Source: Candidatus Bealeia paramacronuclearis
GTDB taxonomy: Bacteria > Pseudomonadota > Alphaproteobacteria > UBA9655
DNA length: 64,000 nt
Direction: 5' to 3'
Assembly: GCF_035607555.1 (NCBI RefSeq)
Contig: NZ_JAVHWZ010000003.1
Span: 92,018-156,017 of the forward strand
Shown here: in pieces, positions 34,789 to 44,862 of the stretch
Layout: every line of letters starts with the position of its first letter
Numbering within the stretch: position 1 is the first letter of the stretch
Translations under genes and position numbers: made by a program
Notes under the pieces: generated by a model
Database searches by the model: none
Told to the model about the DNA's origin: nothing
What the model saw: only the letters and a program-made list of their open reading frames with translations

Positions 34789-35871
34789 CACGAGTTACGC
34801 AGTTTGCAGGAGAAGAGAGAAGAGATAAGGTGAGAGGGAATATTTATTAAATGAGAAGAAATGATGTCTCGACACAAATGCACAAAATCACTTTATCGTT
34901 CATTTTTACAAGCCAGCAGTGTGCGCTATTCAGGGTTGGCACTTTCGGAGGTGTCACCGATTCCATTGTCGCATGACAGCGTCAATCGATGGTTGAGTTC
35001 TAGTGCATTGCGTCCGAGCGGAGTGTGGAATCTTACTCAATCTCTTATTAACAAGAAAGAACCTTGTTTTTTAGTATGTGACGATACAATTTTGGATAAA
35101 AATCGGAGCGAGAAGATAGAGCTTGTGCATTATCAGTATTCTGGGAATGCCCATGATGTTATTGCGGGGATAGGTCTTGTCAATTTGGTATGGCATGGCC
35201 TGAGGAGTCATGACTCTATTCCTGTTGATTATCGTATTTATGATAAAGCCAGCGATGGCAAAAGCAAGAATGACCATTTCAGGGAAATGTTAAAGCTGGC
35301 TCAAGACAGAGGGATAAATCCGGATGACGTGGTTGCAGACGCTTGGTACTCGAGCTTGAATAATCTGAAGGCCATTGAATCCATAGGCTGGACATGGGTG
35401 ATGGGGTTGAAGAAAAACAGGAAAGTGAATCGTGGAGAAACTCTTGAAAAGCTGGACATTCCAGATGAAGGACTGAAAGTTCACTTACGCGGATATGGAT
35501 GGATTACTGTTTTCCGGTTTGTTGCCAAAAACGGTCGCACGGATTATATCGGAACCAATAGGGATAATCCCTCTCGTGATCATATTGAACTGGTCATGAA
35601 ATCGCGTTGGAAAATCGAAGTTTATCATCGGGAATTAAAGCAAACATGCGGTCTTGAACGCTGTCAGTCTCGCACGGGACGAGCCCAAAGAAATCATATA
35701 TTTCTTGCCATTTCGGCTTGGATTCAAAGATTTAAAAGACGACTTGCTGGAGGCTTCTCTTTTTATCAGCAGCAGTGGGATGTTATTAAGCATGATATCT
35801 CTAGAGAAATAACAAAACTCATGTCTTTCGCTTAGATTCCCACCCTTTTGCTGCAAACTGCGTAACTCGTG
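34789..35871 (+). mobile_element. IS701/ISAba11-like insertion sequence, copy A
   Basis: 1083 bp, bounded by inverted repeats CACGAGTTACGCAGTTTGCAG and its complement (21 bp, perfect). It is flanked by the 5-bp direct repeat TATTA (34784-34788 and 35872-35876), the target duplication. It interrupts the porin gene. Five-base duplications fit the ISAba11 group better than classic IS701. Confidence 0.95.
34861..35835 (+). CDS. IS701/ISAba11-like DDE transposase, copy A
   Basis: A 324-residue transposase of the IS4-related superfamily. Catalytic residues can be seen: D in FLVCDDTILDK, D in VVADAWYSSLNNL, and E in the YREK-like SRWKIEVYHRELKQ. The phrase HYQYSGNAHDVIAGIGLVNL is typical of the IS701 group. 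The frame is intact and identical to copy B, so the element moved recently and may still be active. The stop codon lies 36 bp before the right end of the element. Confidence 0.93.
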   Translation: MMSRHKCTKSLYRSFLQASSVRYSGLALSEVSPIPLSHDSVNRWLSSSALRPSGVWNLTQSLINKKEPCFLVCDDTILDKNRSEKIELVHYQYSGNAHDVIAGIGLVNLVWHGLRSHDSIPVDYRIYDKASDGKSKNDHFREMLKLAQDRGINPDDVVADAWYSSLNNLKAIESIGWTWVMGLKKNRKVNRGETLEKLDIPDEGLKVHLRGYGWITVFRFVAKNGRTDYIGTNRDNPSRDHIELVMKSRWKIEVYHRELKQTCGLERCQSRTGRAQRNHIFLAISAWIQRFKRRLAGGFSFYQQQWDVIKHDISREITKLMSFA

Positions 35872-38436
35872 TATTATTGATCATTGCATCTACATTAAAA
35901 CCTTCATTTTTCATATCTAAGTGAACGTATTCAAAGTAAACGCCTGCTCCTGGCGCCAATTTATGATCAAGATCGATTGATAAAATATGGGTCCGATTTT
36001 GAGCTTTGCCAAACGTATTGTTTACATTCAAATGAATGGCTTTACGTTTGGTGTACATATATCCAAAACTGAGTTTTGTCGGACCAAAATGATAAGCAAT
36101 ACCTGTATCCATAAAACAACCGGCATTAGTTTCTTGTCCAGTTTGCACTTTCAGGTCTTTGACTTCATGGGATTTCCCATTATCCCCAAATTCAACCCCA
36201 AATTGAAAATCCTTATAGTGCATGCTGGTTCCCATTGCATAACCTGCTGTGTTTTTACGGTTGCCAGCACCACGCACAATAACCGTATTATTTTGGTCAA
36301 CAATAAACCACTGAGAGCCTGAAAAACCAGGTAGTGTCTTTGCAAACACAGCTGTCAAAGAAGCGCCAAGAGAAAGTCCATTTTTCCAATCATTCATATA
36401 ATTTAGGGCGAGTGAAGTACTTCTGCGATCAAATGGCTGAAGATCACCATTCCAAGAATAATCTTTTGTGCTTTGAATCTTATTTTCTCCAAGGTGTCCA
36501 TATTGTGGGGCAAAAGAAAGACCTCCTTGAAATCCGTAAAAACGGGGTGTTTGATAGATCACTTTTGTAGATTTATCTGTTCCTTCCACAATTCCTACGG
36601 ACGTCACAGTGCCTGTTACAAGATTGACCACACGATCAAAGTTACCATCAAACCCACCTGTACCCCCAAGAGGATCGTATCCCCCAAAAGCCATAAATTC
36701 TTCAACACCATTTGTATTACCAAGGGTCAAACACCCCCACACTCCATCTATCCAAACATAAGTTTCTTTGATGGTCTTATCGCCAAAAGTTTGTTCTGTG
36801 TTGGTATCTATATTCACAACGAGTCCATAGTCCGTGCCATAATCAGAGACACCAGACAAATCAAATTTGAGGCGACTATCGTCCATGGTAAAGATATAAC
36901 CACGTCCGTATTCGTTTTGTGTATCACCGCTTAGCGAGGACGACGTTAAAGTCGCTGCCAATGAAGGAATTTGATTCTCATTGAGAAAGGATCCTTGACC
37001 AAAGTCGTTGTCATTGCTGTTTTTTATATTTTGATTATGAAACCACCAAACATTAAATGTGGATTCTCCTGAAACAGTTAATTGCGGCATCTGAGAGCGC
37101 GCCATTGGTCCACGCGCACAGACTCGAGGGGGTTCAGATGCAGAAAGAAGGAGTGTTAGTGTAAAGAACAATCCTTTTTTCACTTGAATGACCTCCCATT
37201 TTTTTGAATTTTTTTTAAATTATTTTTATTTAATTTCGCAAAAGAAACACAGACTCTTCAAGTCCTAAATAAAAAAGGGAGGAGGGTGTCATAAATTTTG
37301 TGTAAGTTGTGAAAGATAGGGTCAATATTTAGAGGTCCCTATCTGAATAGAGGATAGCAAATTGGTTGAGTGCTAATTTCCATTCTCTGATGGGCATTGT
37401 CCATTTTTTGCTGGCATTTTGCAAGACCAGAAATACCAAGTGTAGGAGTTCATAACAAATGAGACTCAAGAGGCCTCGAGAATATGAGAGTGAATATAGT
37501 GCAAAGGAGTGAGGCCTTTCGCGGCGCGATGAGGCCGATAAGAATTATACTTTGAGACAGCTTGAGAGAGCTCAAAGCGCATAGAAGCTATGGAATCAGC
37601 CAGGAGGTTGTTTTGGTTGTAAAATTCCTCCCGGAATATTCGATTTCCCCGCTCAACGCCGCCGTTGTAAGTGGGCTTTTTGGGGGGCAAAACAATTAAG
37701 GGAATGCCCAGATCTTCACAGGCTTCCTCAAATTCCGCCATAAATTCAGATCTTCCCTCAACTTGAATGGATTGAATTTTAAAGGGGGCCTGCTTTACAA
37801 ACTTAAGCAAGAAGCGTTTGGCGCTTGAGCTCTTGGCATGGGCATACACACTCGCATAGATAAATTTCGAGCCTCTTTCCCAAGCCTGGAAGTGCTTGAA
37901 ACAGATACCATTTTTGGTGACTGTCATATGGTCAATCTGAACCCGCTCACCAAGCGTCATCGTTTTATAATCCTTGAAAGTCCAAGGTTTTGCATGGCTT
38001 TTAAATTGTCTTTTTCTTTTTGTTCTCAGGGCGGAGGGTGATTTTTGCACAAGCCCCTTGTTTTTGAGGGAGGTCAGGATACGGCCGACGGTGCTTTCGC
38101 TCAGGATTTGCCCATGGTCTCGCTTGAGAATGATGGCGATTTTCTCTTTGCCATAGGTGGGATTTTCGCGGCGCACTTTCACAAGCTGAAGTTCTGCCTC
38201 TCCCCAGTGCGGTTTGTTGAGATTTCGTGGCTTTTTTGAAGGGGGAACACTCCCTTTGTTAAGGTCCTTCAGGATCTTCTTGTGGCGATAATAAGTTGCG
38301 CGAGACATGGCGCAAATGTCTTGGCACCTGGAATCGCAAACGTTTTCAGATTTCAGCTTTTCCCAGAGCCTCACGCCGTCTTCATACCGTTTGCGATAGG
38401 CGTCAAAACAGTCTTGTGTGCGCGCATATGCATAAA

Positions 38437-39519
38437 CACGAGTTACGCAGTTTGCAGGAGAAGAGAGAAGAGATAAGGTGAGAGGGAATATTTATTAAAT
38501 GAGAAGAAATGATGTCTCGACACAAATGCACAAAATCACTTTATCGTTCATTTTTACAAGCCAGCAGTGTGCGCTATTCAGGGTTGGCACTTTCGGAGGT
38601 GTCACCGATTCCATTGTCGCATGACAGCGTCAATCGATGGTTGAGTTCTAGTGCATTGCGTCCGAGCGGAGTGTGGAATCTTACTCAATCTCTTATTAAC
38701 AAGAAAGAACCTTGTTTTTTAGTATGTGACGATACAATTTTGGATAAAAATCGGAGCGAGAAGATAGAGCTTGTGCATTATCAGTATTCTGGGAATGCCC
38801 ATGATGTTATTGCGGGGATAGGTCTTGTCAATTTGGTATGGCATGGCCTGAGGAGTCATGACTCTATTCCTGTTGATTATCGTATTTATGATAAAGCCAG
38901 CGATGGCAAAAGCAAGAATGACCATTTCAGGGAAATGTTAAAGCTGGCTCAAGACAGAGGGATAAATCCGGATGACGTGGTTGCAGACGCTTGGTACTCG
39001 AGCTTGAATAATCTGAAGGCCATTGAATCCATAGGCTGGACATGGGTGATGGGGTTGAAGAAAAACAGGAAAGTGAATCGTGGAGAAACTCTTGAAAAGC
39101 TGGACATTCCAGATGAAGGACTGAAAGTTCACTTACGCGGATATGGATGGATTACTGTTTTCCGGTTTGTTGCCAAAAACGGTCGCACGGATTATATCGG
39201 AACCAATAGGGATAATCCCTCTCGTGATCATATTGAACTGGTCATGAAATCGCGTTGGAAAATCGAAGTTTATCATCGGGAATTAAAGCAAACATGCGGT
39301 CTTGAACGCTGTCAGTCTCGCACGGGACGAGCCCAAAGAAATCATATATTTCTTGCCATTTCGGCTTGGATTCAAAGATTTAAAAGACGACTTGCTGGAG
39401 GCTTCTCTTTTTATCAGCAGCAGTGGGATGTTATTAAGCATGATATCTCTAGAGAAATAACAAAACTCATGTCTTTCGCTTAGATTCCCACCCTTTTGCT
39501 GCAAACTGCGTAACTCGTG
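38437..39519 (+). mobile_element. IS701/ISAba11-like insertion sequence, copy B
   Basis: 1083 bp, the same ends as copy A, flanked by the 5-bp direct repeat ATAAA (38432-38436 and 39520-39524). Inserted into the IS481-like element. I see no difference from copy A in the coding part. Confidence 0.95.
38509..39483 (+). CDS. IS701/ISAba11-like DDE transposase, copy B
   Basis: The 324-residue protein is identical to that of copy A at 34861-35835 and has the same catalytic D-D-E residues. Two identical copies about 3.6 kb apart in direct orientation could recombine and delete the segment between them, which would include most of the porin gene. Confidence 0.93.
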   Translation: MMSRHKCTKSLYRSFLQASSVRYSGLALSEVSPIPLSHDSVNRWLSSSALRPSGVWNLTQSLINKKEPCFLVCDDTILDKNRSEKIELVHYQYSGNAHDVIAGIGLVNLVWHGLRSHDSIPVDYRIYDKASDGKSKNDHFREMLKLAQDRGINPDDVVADAWYSSLNNLKAIESIGWTWVMGLKKNRKVNRGETLEKLDIPDEGLKVHLRGYGWITVFRFVAKNGRTDYIGTNRDNPSRDHIELVMKSRWKIEVYHRELKQTCGLERCQSRTGRAQRNHIFLAISAWIQRFKRRLAGGFSFYQQQWDVIKHDISREITKLMSFA

Positions 39520-39718
39520 ATAAAGCCTATGCTTATTTTTATGTAATCCGTGGATCCTCATCCAGGCCTCCATCAATAGGTTTTTTAGATTTCCTATTCT
39601 TGAGGCCTGGTTGGGTGTGGCAATGGAGATGAGCCTCGCTACAGCGCAATTTGGGGGCGCGCTCAGCTCATCTCCATCCCTCCCAATTTTGTCTCACTTC
39701 TATCTGCATTCGGACATC

Positions 39719-39805
39719 TCTTTGAAGGACGACATGTTTTTTCTAGAGAGTAAGAGAGCTGGCGATTATTTTGATCAACTTGTAAACTCTTTCAAACTCC
39801 TCTAA
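39719..39805 (+). pseudogene. short C-terminal gene tail cut off by the IS481-like element
   Basis: Immediately after the left end of the IS481-like element the frame reads SLKDDMFFLESKRAGDYFDQLVNSFKLL and stops at 39805, 44 bp before ntrY. It looks like the true end of a protein whose remainder was lost at the insertion. Too short to identify; NtrC does not end like this. Confidence 0.35.
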
Positions 39806-39849
39806 TTTCACTGTGGCATAATCGTCGCAGATGATGCATACTTACAACC

Positions 39850-42051
39850 ATGAAAAATCAAATTCGCACCATTTCAGCTTGGAGTGAAAAGCATCGCATT
39901 AGCGAAAAGCTGGCGGTAGCTTTGGCTATTGCCACAGGAGTTTCTGTCATTGCAACGTATATTGCCCTGACCGATGCGCCACCGCTTATTCGCGGTCGAA
40001 AATTCCTGATTTTTCTCCTCTATTTAGACCTTGTTCTTTTGCTGCTTTTGGGCGGTGTGGTCGCGCGTCGATTTGTAGCCCTTTGGGTCAAACGAAAAAG
40101 TGGGGAAGCCGGGGCACAACTTCACAGTCGTATGGTTGGAATCTTCAGCCTTTTGGCGATTACCCCCACCATTTTAATGGCCGCATTTTCAGCTCTTTTC
40201 TTCAACATCGGCGTTCAAAGTTGGTTCAGTCAGCGTGTGGAAACTGCCGTTGGAGAATCCATGGCCGTTGCGGAAGGGTATTTGCGGGAGCATGAAAAAG
40301 TCATAAGTGCCAATGCTCAGGCCTCTGCGTCATCACTTTCACGTGAGCTTCCCGTTTTACTGCTATCTCCTACACGCATGGCCGAACGCCTCACAGAAGA
40401 AGTCCGAAATCGCTCTTTAGATGAGGGGGTGATCTTTGACAAAGAAATGAATGTACTGGCCCGTTCTCAATTTTCTTATTCTCTGGCCTTTGAGTCCATT
40501 CAATCTAATGACATCAAACAAGTTTTAAGTGGTCATGTTGTGACGTACACAGCTGATGAGAGCCATCGTGTAAGAGCTTTGGCGCCGATTGATGTTCAGC
40601 GTGGCATTTTTCTCCTTGTCGGTCGTAAGGTCGATGCTCAAATTTTGGATCGCGTCGAAAATGCCACCAAGGCCGCCCATGAATACGAAAAGCTTGAAGG
40701 CGACAGCACCTATCTTGCCATTAAATTTGCCCTCATCTTTGTGGGTATTGCAGTGCTTTTGCTTTTGGTAGCGATTTGGGGTGGACTCGTTTTTGCAAAC
40801 CGCCTTGTCAAACCCATTAGTCGATTAATTAACGCGGCTGAAAAAGTCAGTAGTGGTGATTTGTCCGTGCGCGTCATAACCAATCAAAGCGATGATGAAC
40901 TCGCTCGATTAACGAAAGCCTTCAACCACATGACGGAGCAATTGGCTTCTCAGCGAAAAGAACTTGTTGAAGCCCATGAACAAGTCGATAAACGTCGCAG
41001 GTTTACAGAAACGGTTTTGGCGGGCGTATCTGCCGGCGTAATTGGCTTGGATCAGCAGGGTCATATTTATCTTCCCAATAAATCGGCATCCCTTCTCCTT
41101 GGAAAAGATTTAAAGCGACGCGTGGGTCAAAAACTCAGCGATGTTATTCCGCCCATTGGAGATCTTTTGGACGAAACCACAACGCGAACGGATAATTTCC
41201 TTGAGCAAGAATTGACCCTTCCCAAAGAAGGAGAATATCGCACATTTCTTTTCCGGGTGGCTGTGGATCGTACAGGTGATCGCATTCGCGGATACGTCAT
41301 TACGTTTGATGATATTACGGAAATTCAAGCGGCTCAAAAAAATGCGGCCTGGGCGGATGTCGCGCGGCGCATTGCCCATGAAATTAAAAATCCACTTTTA
41401 CCCATTCAACTTGCGGCTGAACGCCTAAAACGAAGATACCTGAAACAAATCAATAATGATCCCGAAACGTTCCAAGCCTGTACGGATACAATCGTAAGGC
41501 AAGTCGGACACATTGGGCATATGGTTTCTGAATTCTCAGCTTTTGCCCGCATGCCCGCGCCACAGATGAAAGAAAAAAATCTGATTGAGCTAATTGAGCA
41601 AGCTGTGTTTTTGCAAAAGCAGGCTCACCCCAGAATTGCTTATACATTTAGTGCTCCTGAAAAAAACATCATCATTCGTTGTGATGATAATCAAATGGGA
41701 CAAGCTCTCACAAATCTTTTGCAAAATGCGGCCGATGCCATTACTCCTAAATTAAACGCGGATGAGCATTTTCAAGGTGAAATTCAACTTACTCTTGATG
41801 TTGAACCCAATCGTTTAACCCTCAAAATCAATGACAATGGCACAGGTCTTCCCAAAGAGGGGCGAGAGAAATTGCTGGAGCCTTATGTCACATTCCGCGA
41901 AGAAGGAACAGGATTAGGCCTTGCCATTGTGAAGAAGATTATGGAAGATCATGGTGGTCGAATCGTACTTCAGGATAGTAAACTCGGGGGAGCCGAAGTG
42001 GTGCTCACCTTGGGTCGTGTCGTTGTGTCTTCAAAACGTCTTGCGAGTTAA
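39850..42051 (+). CDS. ntrY: sensor histidine kinase NtrY
   Basis: Membrane sensor kinase of the NtrY-NtrX pair, which in alphaproteobacteria controls nitrogen metabolism, redox response and envelope genes. The 733 residues have N-terminal helices near 20-45, 48-75 and 90-120, a periplasmic region, another helix near 295-320, then HAMP, PAS, HisKA (H-box RRIAHEIKNPLLPIQ) and HATPase (N-box LLQNAADAI, G1 NDNGTGLP, G2 GTGLGLAIVKKI). Starts 45 bp after a gene fragment; ntrX follows after 14 bp. The usual ntrB-ntrC genes upstream are not in this window. Confidence 0.96.
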   Translation: MKNQIRTISAWSEKHRISEKLAVALAIATGVSVIATYIALTDAPPLIRGRKFLIFLLYLDLVLLLLLGGVVARRFVALWVKRKSGEAGAQLHSRMVGIFSLLAITPTILMAAFSALFFNIGVQSWFSQRVETAVGESMAVAEGYLREHEKVISANAQASASSLSRELPVLLLSPTRMAERLTEEVRNRSLDEGVIFDKEMNVLARSQFSYSLAFESIQSNDIKQVLSGHVVTYTADESHRVRALAPIDVQRGIFLLVGRKVDAQILDRVENATKAAHEYEKLEGDSTYLAIKFALIFVGIAVLLLLVAIWGGLVFANRLVKPISRLINAAEKVSSGDLSVRVITNQSDDELARLTKAFNHMTEQLASQRKELVEAHEQVDKRRRFTETVLAGVSAGVIGLDQQGHIYLPNKSASLLLGKDLKRRVGQKLSDVIPPIGDLLDETTTRTDNFLEQELTLPKEGEYRTFLFRVAVDRTGDRIRGYVITFDDITEIQAAQKNAAWADVARRIAHEIKNPLLPIQLAAERLKRRYLKQINNDPETFQACTDTIVRQVGHIGHMVSEFSAFARMPAPQMKEKNLIELIEQAVFLQKQAHPRIAYTFSAPEKNIIIRCDDNQMGQALTNLLQNAADAITPKLNADEHFQGEIQLTLDVEPNRLTLKINDNGTGLPKEGREKLLEPYVTFREEGTGLGLAIVKKIMEDHGGRIVLQDSKLGGAEVVLTLGRVVVSSKRLAS

Positions 42052-42065
42052 AGGAGAAGAAAAAA

Positions 42066-43442
42066 ATGGAACAAGATATCCTTATCGTTGATGATGAAAA
42101 AGATATCCGGAGTTTGATTTCAGGCATCCTTGAGGATGAGGGTTATAAAACTCGCACGGCATCCGATGGTCAAAGTGCGCTTGATGAAATTAATAAACGT
42201 CAACCCCATTTGCTCATTCTCGATATTTGGCTTGGGGATCCACAATATGACGGCCTCAAACTTTTAGAGATGATCCGTAAAAGCAACCCCACACTTCCTG
42301 TCGTCATGATTTCAGGCCATGGCACCATTGAAACTGCAGTCAAAGCCATCAAATTGGGAGCTTATGAATTTATTGAAAAACCCTTCAAAACAGACCGGCT
42401 TTTACTTGTGACCGCAAGGGCCTTAGAGACGGCCCAACTCCGGCAAGAAAATACGCTTTTAAAAAAGCAATTTCACGAAGAAACCCAAATTGTAGGAGAG
42501 TCCCCAGCTTTGGCCAAAGTCAAAAAAACAATTGAGAAAGTGGCTCCTACCGCAAGCCGTATTATGATTTCAGGCCCTATGGGATGCGGAAAAGAACTTG
42601 TGGCGCGAGAAATTCACCGTCTTTCCGCCAGAGTCTCAAAACCCTTTTATATTATTCATTGTGCCTCTTTAAGCCCGGAGACTTTGGAAGCCGAACTTTT
42701 CGGAATTGAAGGCAAAAAAATTGGCATCCTTGAGCAAGCCCATGGTGGATCCTTATATTTAGATGAGGTGACCGACCTCACCCCTGAAATTCAATCCAAA
42801 CTCATGCAAGTCTTGCAAGCTCAAACATTCAAGCGCGTGGGCGGGACGCAAATCGTTCAAGTGGATGTACGCATTTTGTCTTCCACAAAAAAAGATATTA
42901 AGGCCGAAATTGAAGCTGGTCGATTCCGTGAAGATTTGTTTTATCGTCTCAGTGTGGTTCCCATCGAAATCCCTCCCCTTTCTCAAAGACGCGATGATAT
43001 CCCATTTCTCATTGAACATTTGACCCAAATCATCACGAAACAAGCCGGTGTTTCGGGGCGCCTTTTTTCAGAGCCCGCTATGCTCACATTAAAAGCGCAC
43101 AATTGGCCCGGAAATGTGCGGGAGCTTCGCAATGTTGTTGAACGTCTTATGATTATGACGCCAGCGGCCAATGACGAAATAATCACGCCCGATGAATTAC
43201 CTTTGGATGTACGCAGCGAAGATTTAAGACAACTTCAAAAAGAAGGAACTGGCGTTGATCTTCTTTCTCTACCTTTAAAGGATGCACGCGAACATTTTGA
43301 GCGTGAATACCTTTTGGCCCAGGTTAATAAATTTTCAGGCAATATTTCAAGAACGGCGACATTTATCGGGATGGAGCGTTCGGCTCTTCATCGTAAACTC
43401 AGGACACTACAAGTAGATCGCAAAAAGGAATACGGCACTTAA
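42066..43442 (+). CDS. ntrX: response regulator NtrX
   Basis: Partner of NtrY, 458 residues. The receiver domain (1-120) has IVDDEKD and the phospho-acceptor D in ILDIWLGD. The AAA+ domain (about 140-370) has Walker A SGPMGCGKELVARE and Walker B GGSLYLDEVTDL; the GAFTGA loop that contacts sigma-54 is replaced by a short stretch (GIEGKKIGILEQ). That is usual for alphaproteobacterial NtrX, which therefore works without sigma-54 activation. The C-terminus has a Fis-type helix-turn-helix (ISRTATFIGMERSALHRKL). trkA follows after 12 bp. Confidence 0.96.
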   Translation: MEQDILIVDDEKDIRSLISGILEDEGYKTRTASDGQSALDEINKRQPHLLILDIWLGDPQYDGLKLLEMIRKSNPTLPVVMISGHGTIETAVKAIKLGAYEFIEKPFKTDRLLLVTARALETAQLRQENTLLKKQFHEETQIVGESPALAKVKKTIEKVAPTASRIMISGPMGCGKELVAREIHRLSARVSKPFYIIHCASLSPETLEAELFGIEGKKIGILEQAHGGSLYLDEVTDLTPEIQSKLMQVLQAQTFKRVGGTQIVQVDVRILSSTKKDIKAEIEAGRFREDLFYRLSVVPIEIPPLSQRRDDIPFLIEHLTQIITKQAGVSGRLFSEPAMLTLKAHNWPGNVRELRNVVERLMIMTPAANDEIITPDELPLDVRSEDLRQLQKEGTGVDLLSLPLKDAREHFEREYLLAQVNKFSGNISRTATFIGMERSALHRKLRTLQVDRKKEYGT

Positions 43443-43454
43443 GGATTATTTCCC

Positions 43455-44831
43455 ATGAAAGTTGTCATTTGCGGCGCGGGTCAAGTTGGTTTCAGCATCG
43501 CCCGTTATCTTTCCCAACAAGATAACGACATTACGGTTATTGATCAGTCTGAATCCATCGTCAGTCATTTAGCGGATACGCTGGATGTACGTGCTGTTGT
43601 GGGGCATGCGTCTCACCCTGAGGTTTTAGTTAAGGCCGGAATTGCAGAAGCGGACATGATTGTGGGTGTGACCTATTCGGACGAAGTCAACATGGTCGCC
43701 TGCCAAATTGCCTATTCTCTTTTTGGTGTGCCTTTAAAGATCGCGCGCGTGCGTAGTAAAAGCTATCTCGAACCCCAGTGGTCCAATCTTTATCGCGCCG
43801 ATCATATGCCTATTGACCATATTATCTCGCCGGAAATTGAGGTCGCCAAAGCCATCGGGCGCAGCCTTGAAATTCCAGGCGCCTTCGAGGTTTTGGAGTT
43901 TGGGGACGGGACCTTTATTTTCATGGGGATGCGGGCACGCGCTACAAGTCCTATCGTCAATACGCCCCTGCGTTTGATTGGGGGGCTTTTCCGAAATTTG
44001 GACCTCAGCATTATGGGAATTGTTCGGGGCGAACGCTTCTTCGTTCCTAATGATTCGGACCGTATTGAGATGGAAGACGAAGTCTATTGTTTGGTGCCGA
44101 AAGATCAAATTGCCAATGCGGTCGAGGCTTTTGGATACACAGAGCAACGCTCAACACGCCTTTTAATTTTAGGTGGGGGCAACGTCGGATTATGTTTGGC
44201 CCAAGAAGTTGAGGCCAATCACACAGCGATTACAACCATGATGATTGAGCGTGATATTACCCGCGCATCACTCGTGGCAAACCAGCTCAATAGGACCGTG
44301 GTTCTGAGTGGTGACGCACTTGATCGCGAGATTTTAAAAGAAGCCAATGCACAAGTCACCAACATCGTAGTAGCCGTGACCGACGATGACAAAGTTAATA
44401 TTCTGGCAGCTCTTCTCGCCAAGCGCCTGGGTGCGCACAGTGTTACAAGTTTGGTCAATAGTCTCTCTTATTCTTCTCTGGTGACGTCCCTTGGAATTGA
44501 CGCAGTTATCAGTCCCAAAGCCCTGACGGTCTCCTCCATTTTGCAATATGTAAGACGAGGCCGAATTCGATCAGTTCATTCCATTCGCGAGGGGTACGGA
44601 GAGGTGATTGAGGCGGAAGCGGTGGGAACATCCTCCGTGGTGGGTATGTCCATTTCTGAAATCAACGTACCGGGAACCATGATCGTCTCCGGTATTTTAA
44701 GAGGTATCGAAAACGTCGTTCCGCGCCCTGAAACCATCATCAAAGTCAATGATCGTTTAATCGTAATGGTGACTTCTGAAGGTGTCAAAAAATTTGAGAA
44801 ATTATTTTCAGTGAGACTGGGATATTTTTAA
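43455..44831 (+). CDS. trkA: Trk potassium uptake regulator TrkA
   Basis: Peripheral NAD-binding subunit of the Trk potassium channel. The 458 residues have two RCK units: the first begins with VVICGAGQVGFSIARYLS, the second at about residue 232 with LLILGGGNVGLCLAQEV; each is followed by a TrkA_C domain (GMSISEINVPGTMIVSGI in the second). Co-localisation with ntrY-ntrX is a strong alphaproteobacterial pattern. The TrkH/TrkG pore is not in the window. Confidence 0.96.
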   Translation: MKVVICGAGQVGFSIARYLSQQDNDITVIDQSESIVSHLADTLDVRAVVGHASHPEVLVKAGIAEADMIVGVTYSDEVNMVACQIAYSLFGVPLKIARVRSKSYLEPQWSNLYRADHMPIDHIISPEIEVAKAIGRSLEIPGAFEVLEFGDGTFIFMGMRARATSPIVNTPLRLIGGLFRNLDLSIMGIVRGERFFVPNDSDRIEMEDEVYCLVPKDQIANAVEAFGYTEQRSTRLLILGGGNVGLCLAQEVEANHTAITTMMIERDITRASLVANQLNRTVVLSGDALDREILKEANAQVTNIVVAVTDDDKVNILAALLAKRLGAHSVTSLVNSLSYSSLVTSLGIDAVISPKALTVSSILQYVRRGRIRSVHSIREGYGEVIEAEAVGTSSVVGMSISEINVPGTMIVSGILRGIENVVPRPETIIKVNDRLIVMVTSEGVKKFEKLFSVRLGYF

Positions 44832-44862
44832 GAAATCGATTATACCCATCGCGATTGAGACA

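Larger units (their letters stand above)
34668..37183 (-). pseudogene. outer-membrane porin, interrupted by an IS701-like element
   Basis: A gram-negative porin of the alphaproteobacterial type, split by insertion. The 5' part (37183 to 35872) starts at a GTG with GGGAGG upstream and encodes a signal peptide and most of the barrel (TVSGESTFNVWW at the start of the mature protein, many alternating beta-strands). The 3' part (34783 to 34668) encodes the last strand, ending in VVVLGTKVKF with the terminal Phe needed for outer-membrane assembly. Removing the element and one TATTA repeat restores one frame across the junction (DAMINN/SSNMLPN), for 475 residues. As it stands the product ends in residues from the element and lacks the closing strand, so it is likely non-functional. 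The 256 bp upstream of it hold its leader and no other gene. Confidence 0.92.
37466..39561 (-). pseudogene. IS481-like integrase-core transposase, disrupted
   Basis: A transposase with a N-terminal helix-turn-helix (SRATYYRHKKIL) and an rve integrase core. The first 14 or so codons (MRIHGLHKN...) are at 39561-39525; then the IS701-like copy B cuts the gene, and 302 codons of the rest remain open from 38374 to 37466. The first catalytic D is present (VQIDHMTV) and the E is in GGVERGNRIFREEFY, but the second D has become E (IQVEGRSEF, where the other copy has QVDGGSEF), so it is doubly inactive. It keeps the central frame that is broken in the 45019-46025 copy. Confidence 0.88.
37441..39716 (-). 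mobile_element. IS481-like element, copy A, interrupted by IS701-like copy B
   Basis: The right end TGTAGGAGTTCATA is at 37441 and the left end (complement of TGTCCGAATGCAGATAG) at 39716. Without the 1083-bp inner element and one ATAAA repeat it is exactly 1188 bp, the same as the copy at 44863-46050. No target duplication is evident around it. Confidence 0.88.
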
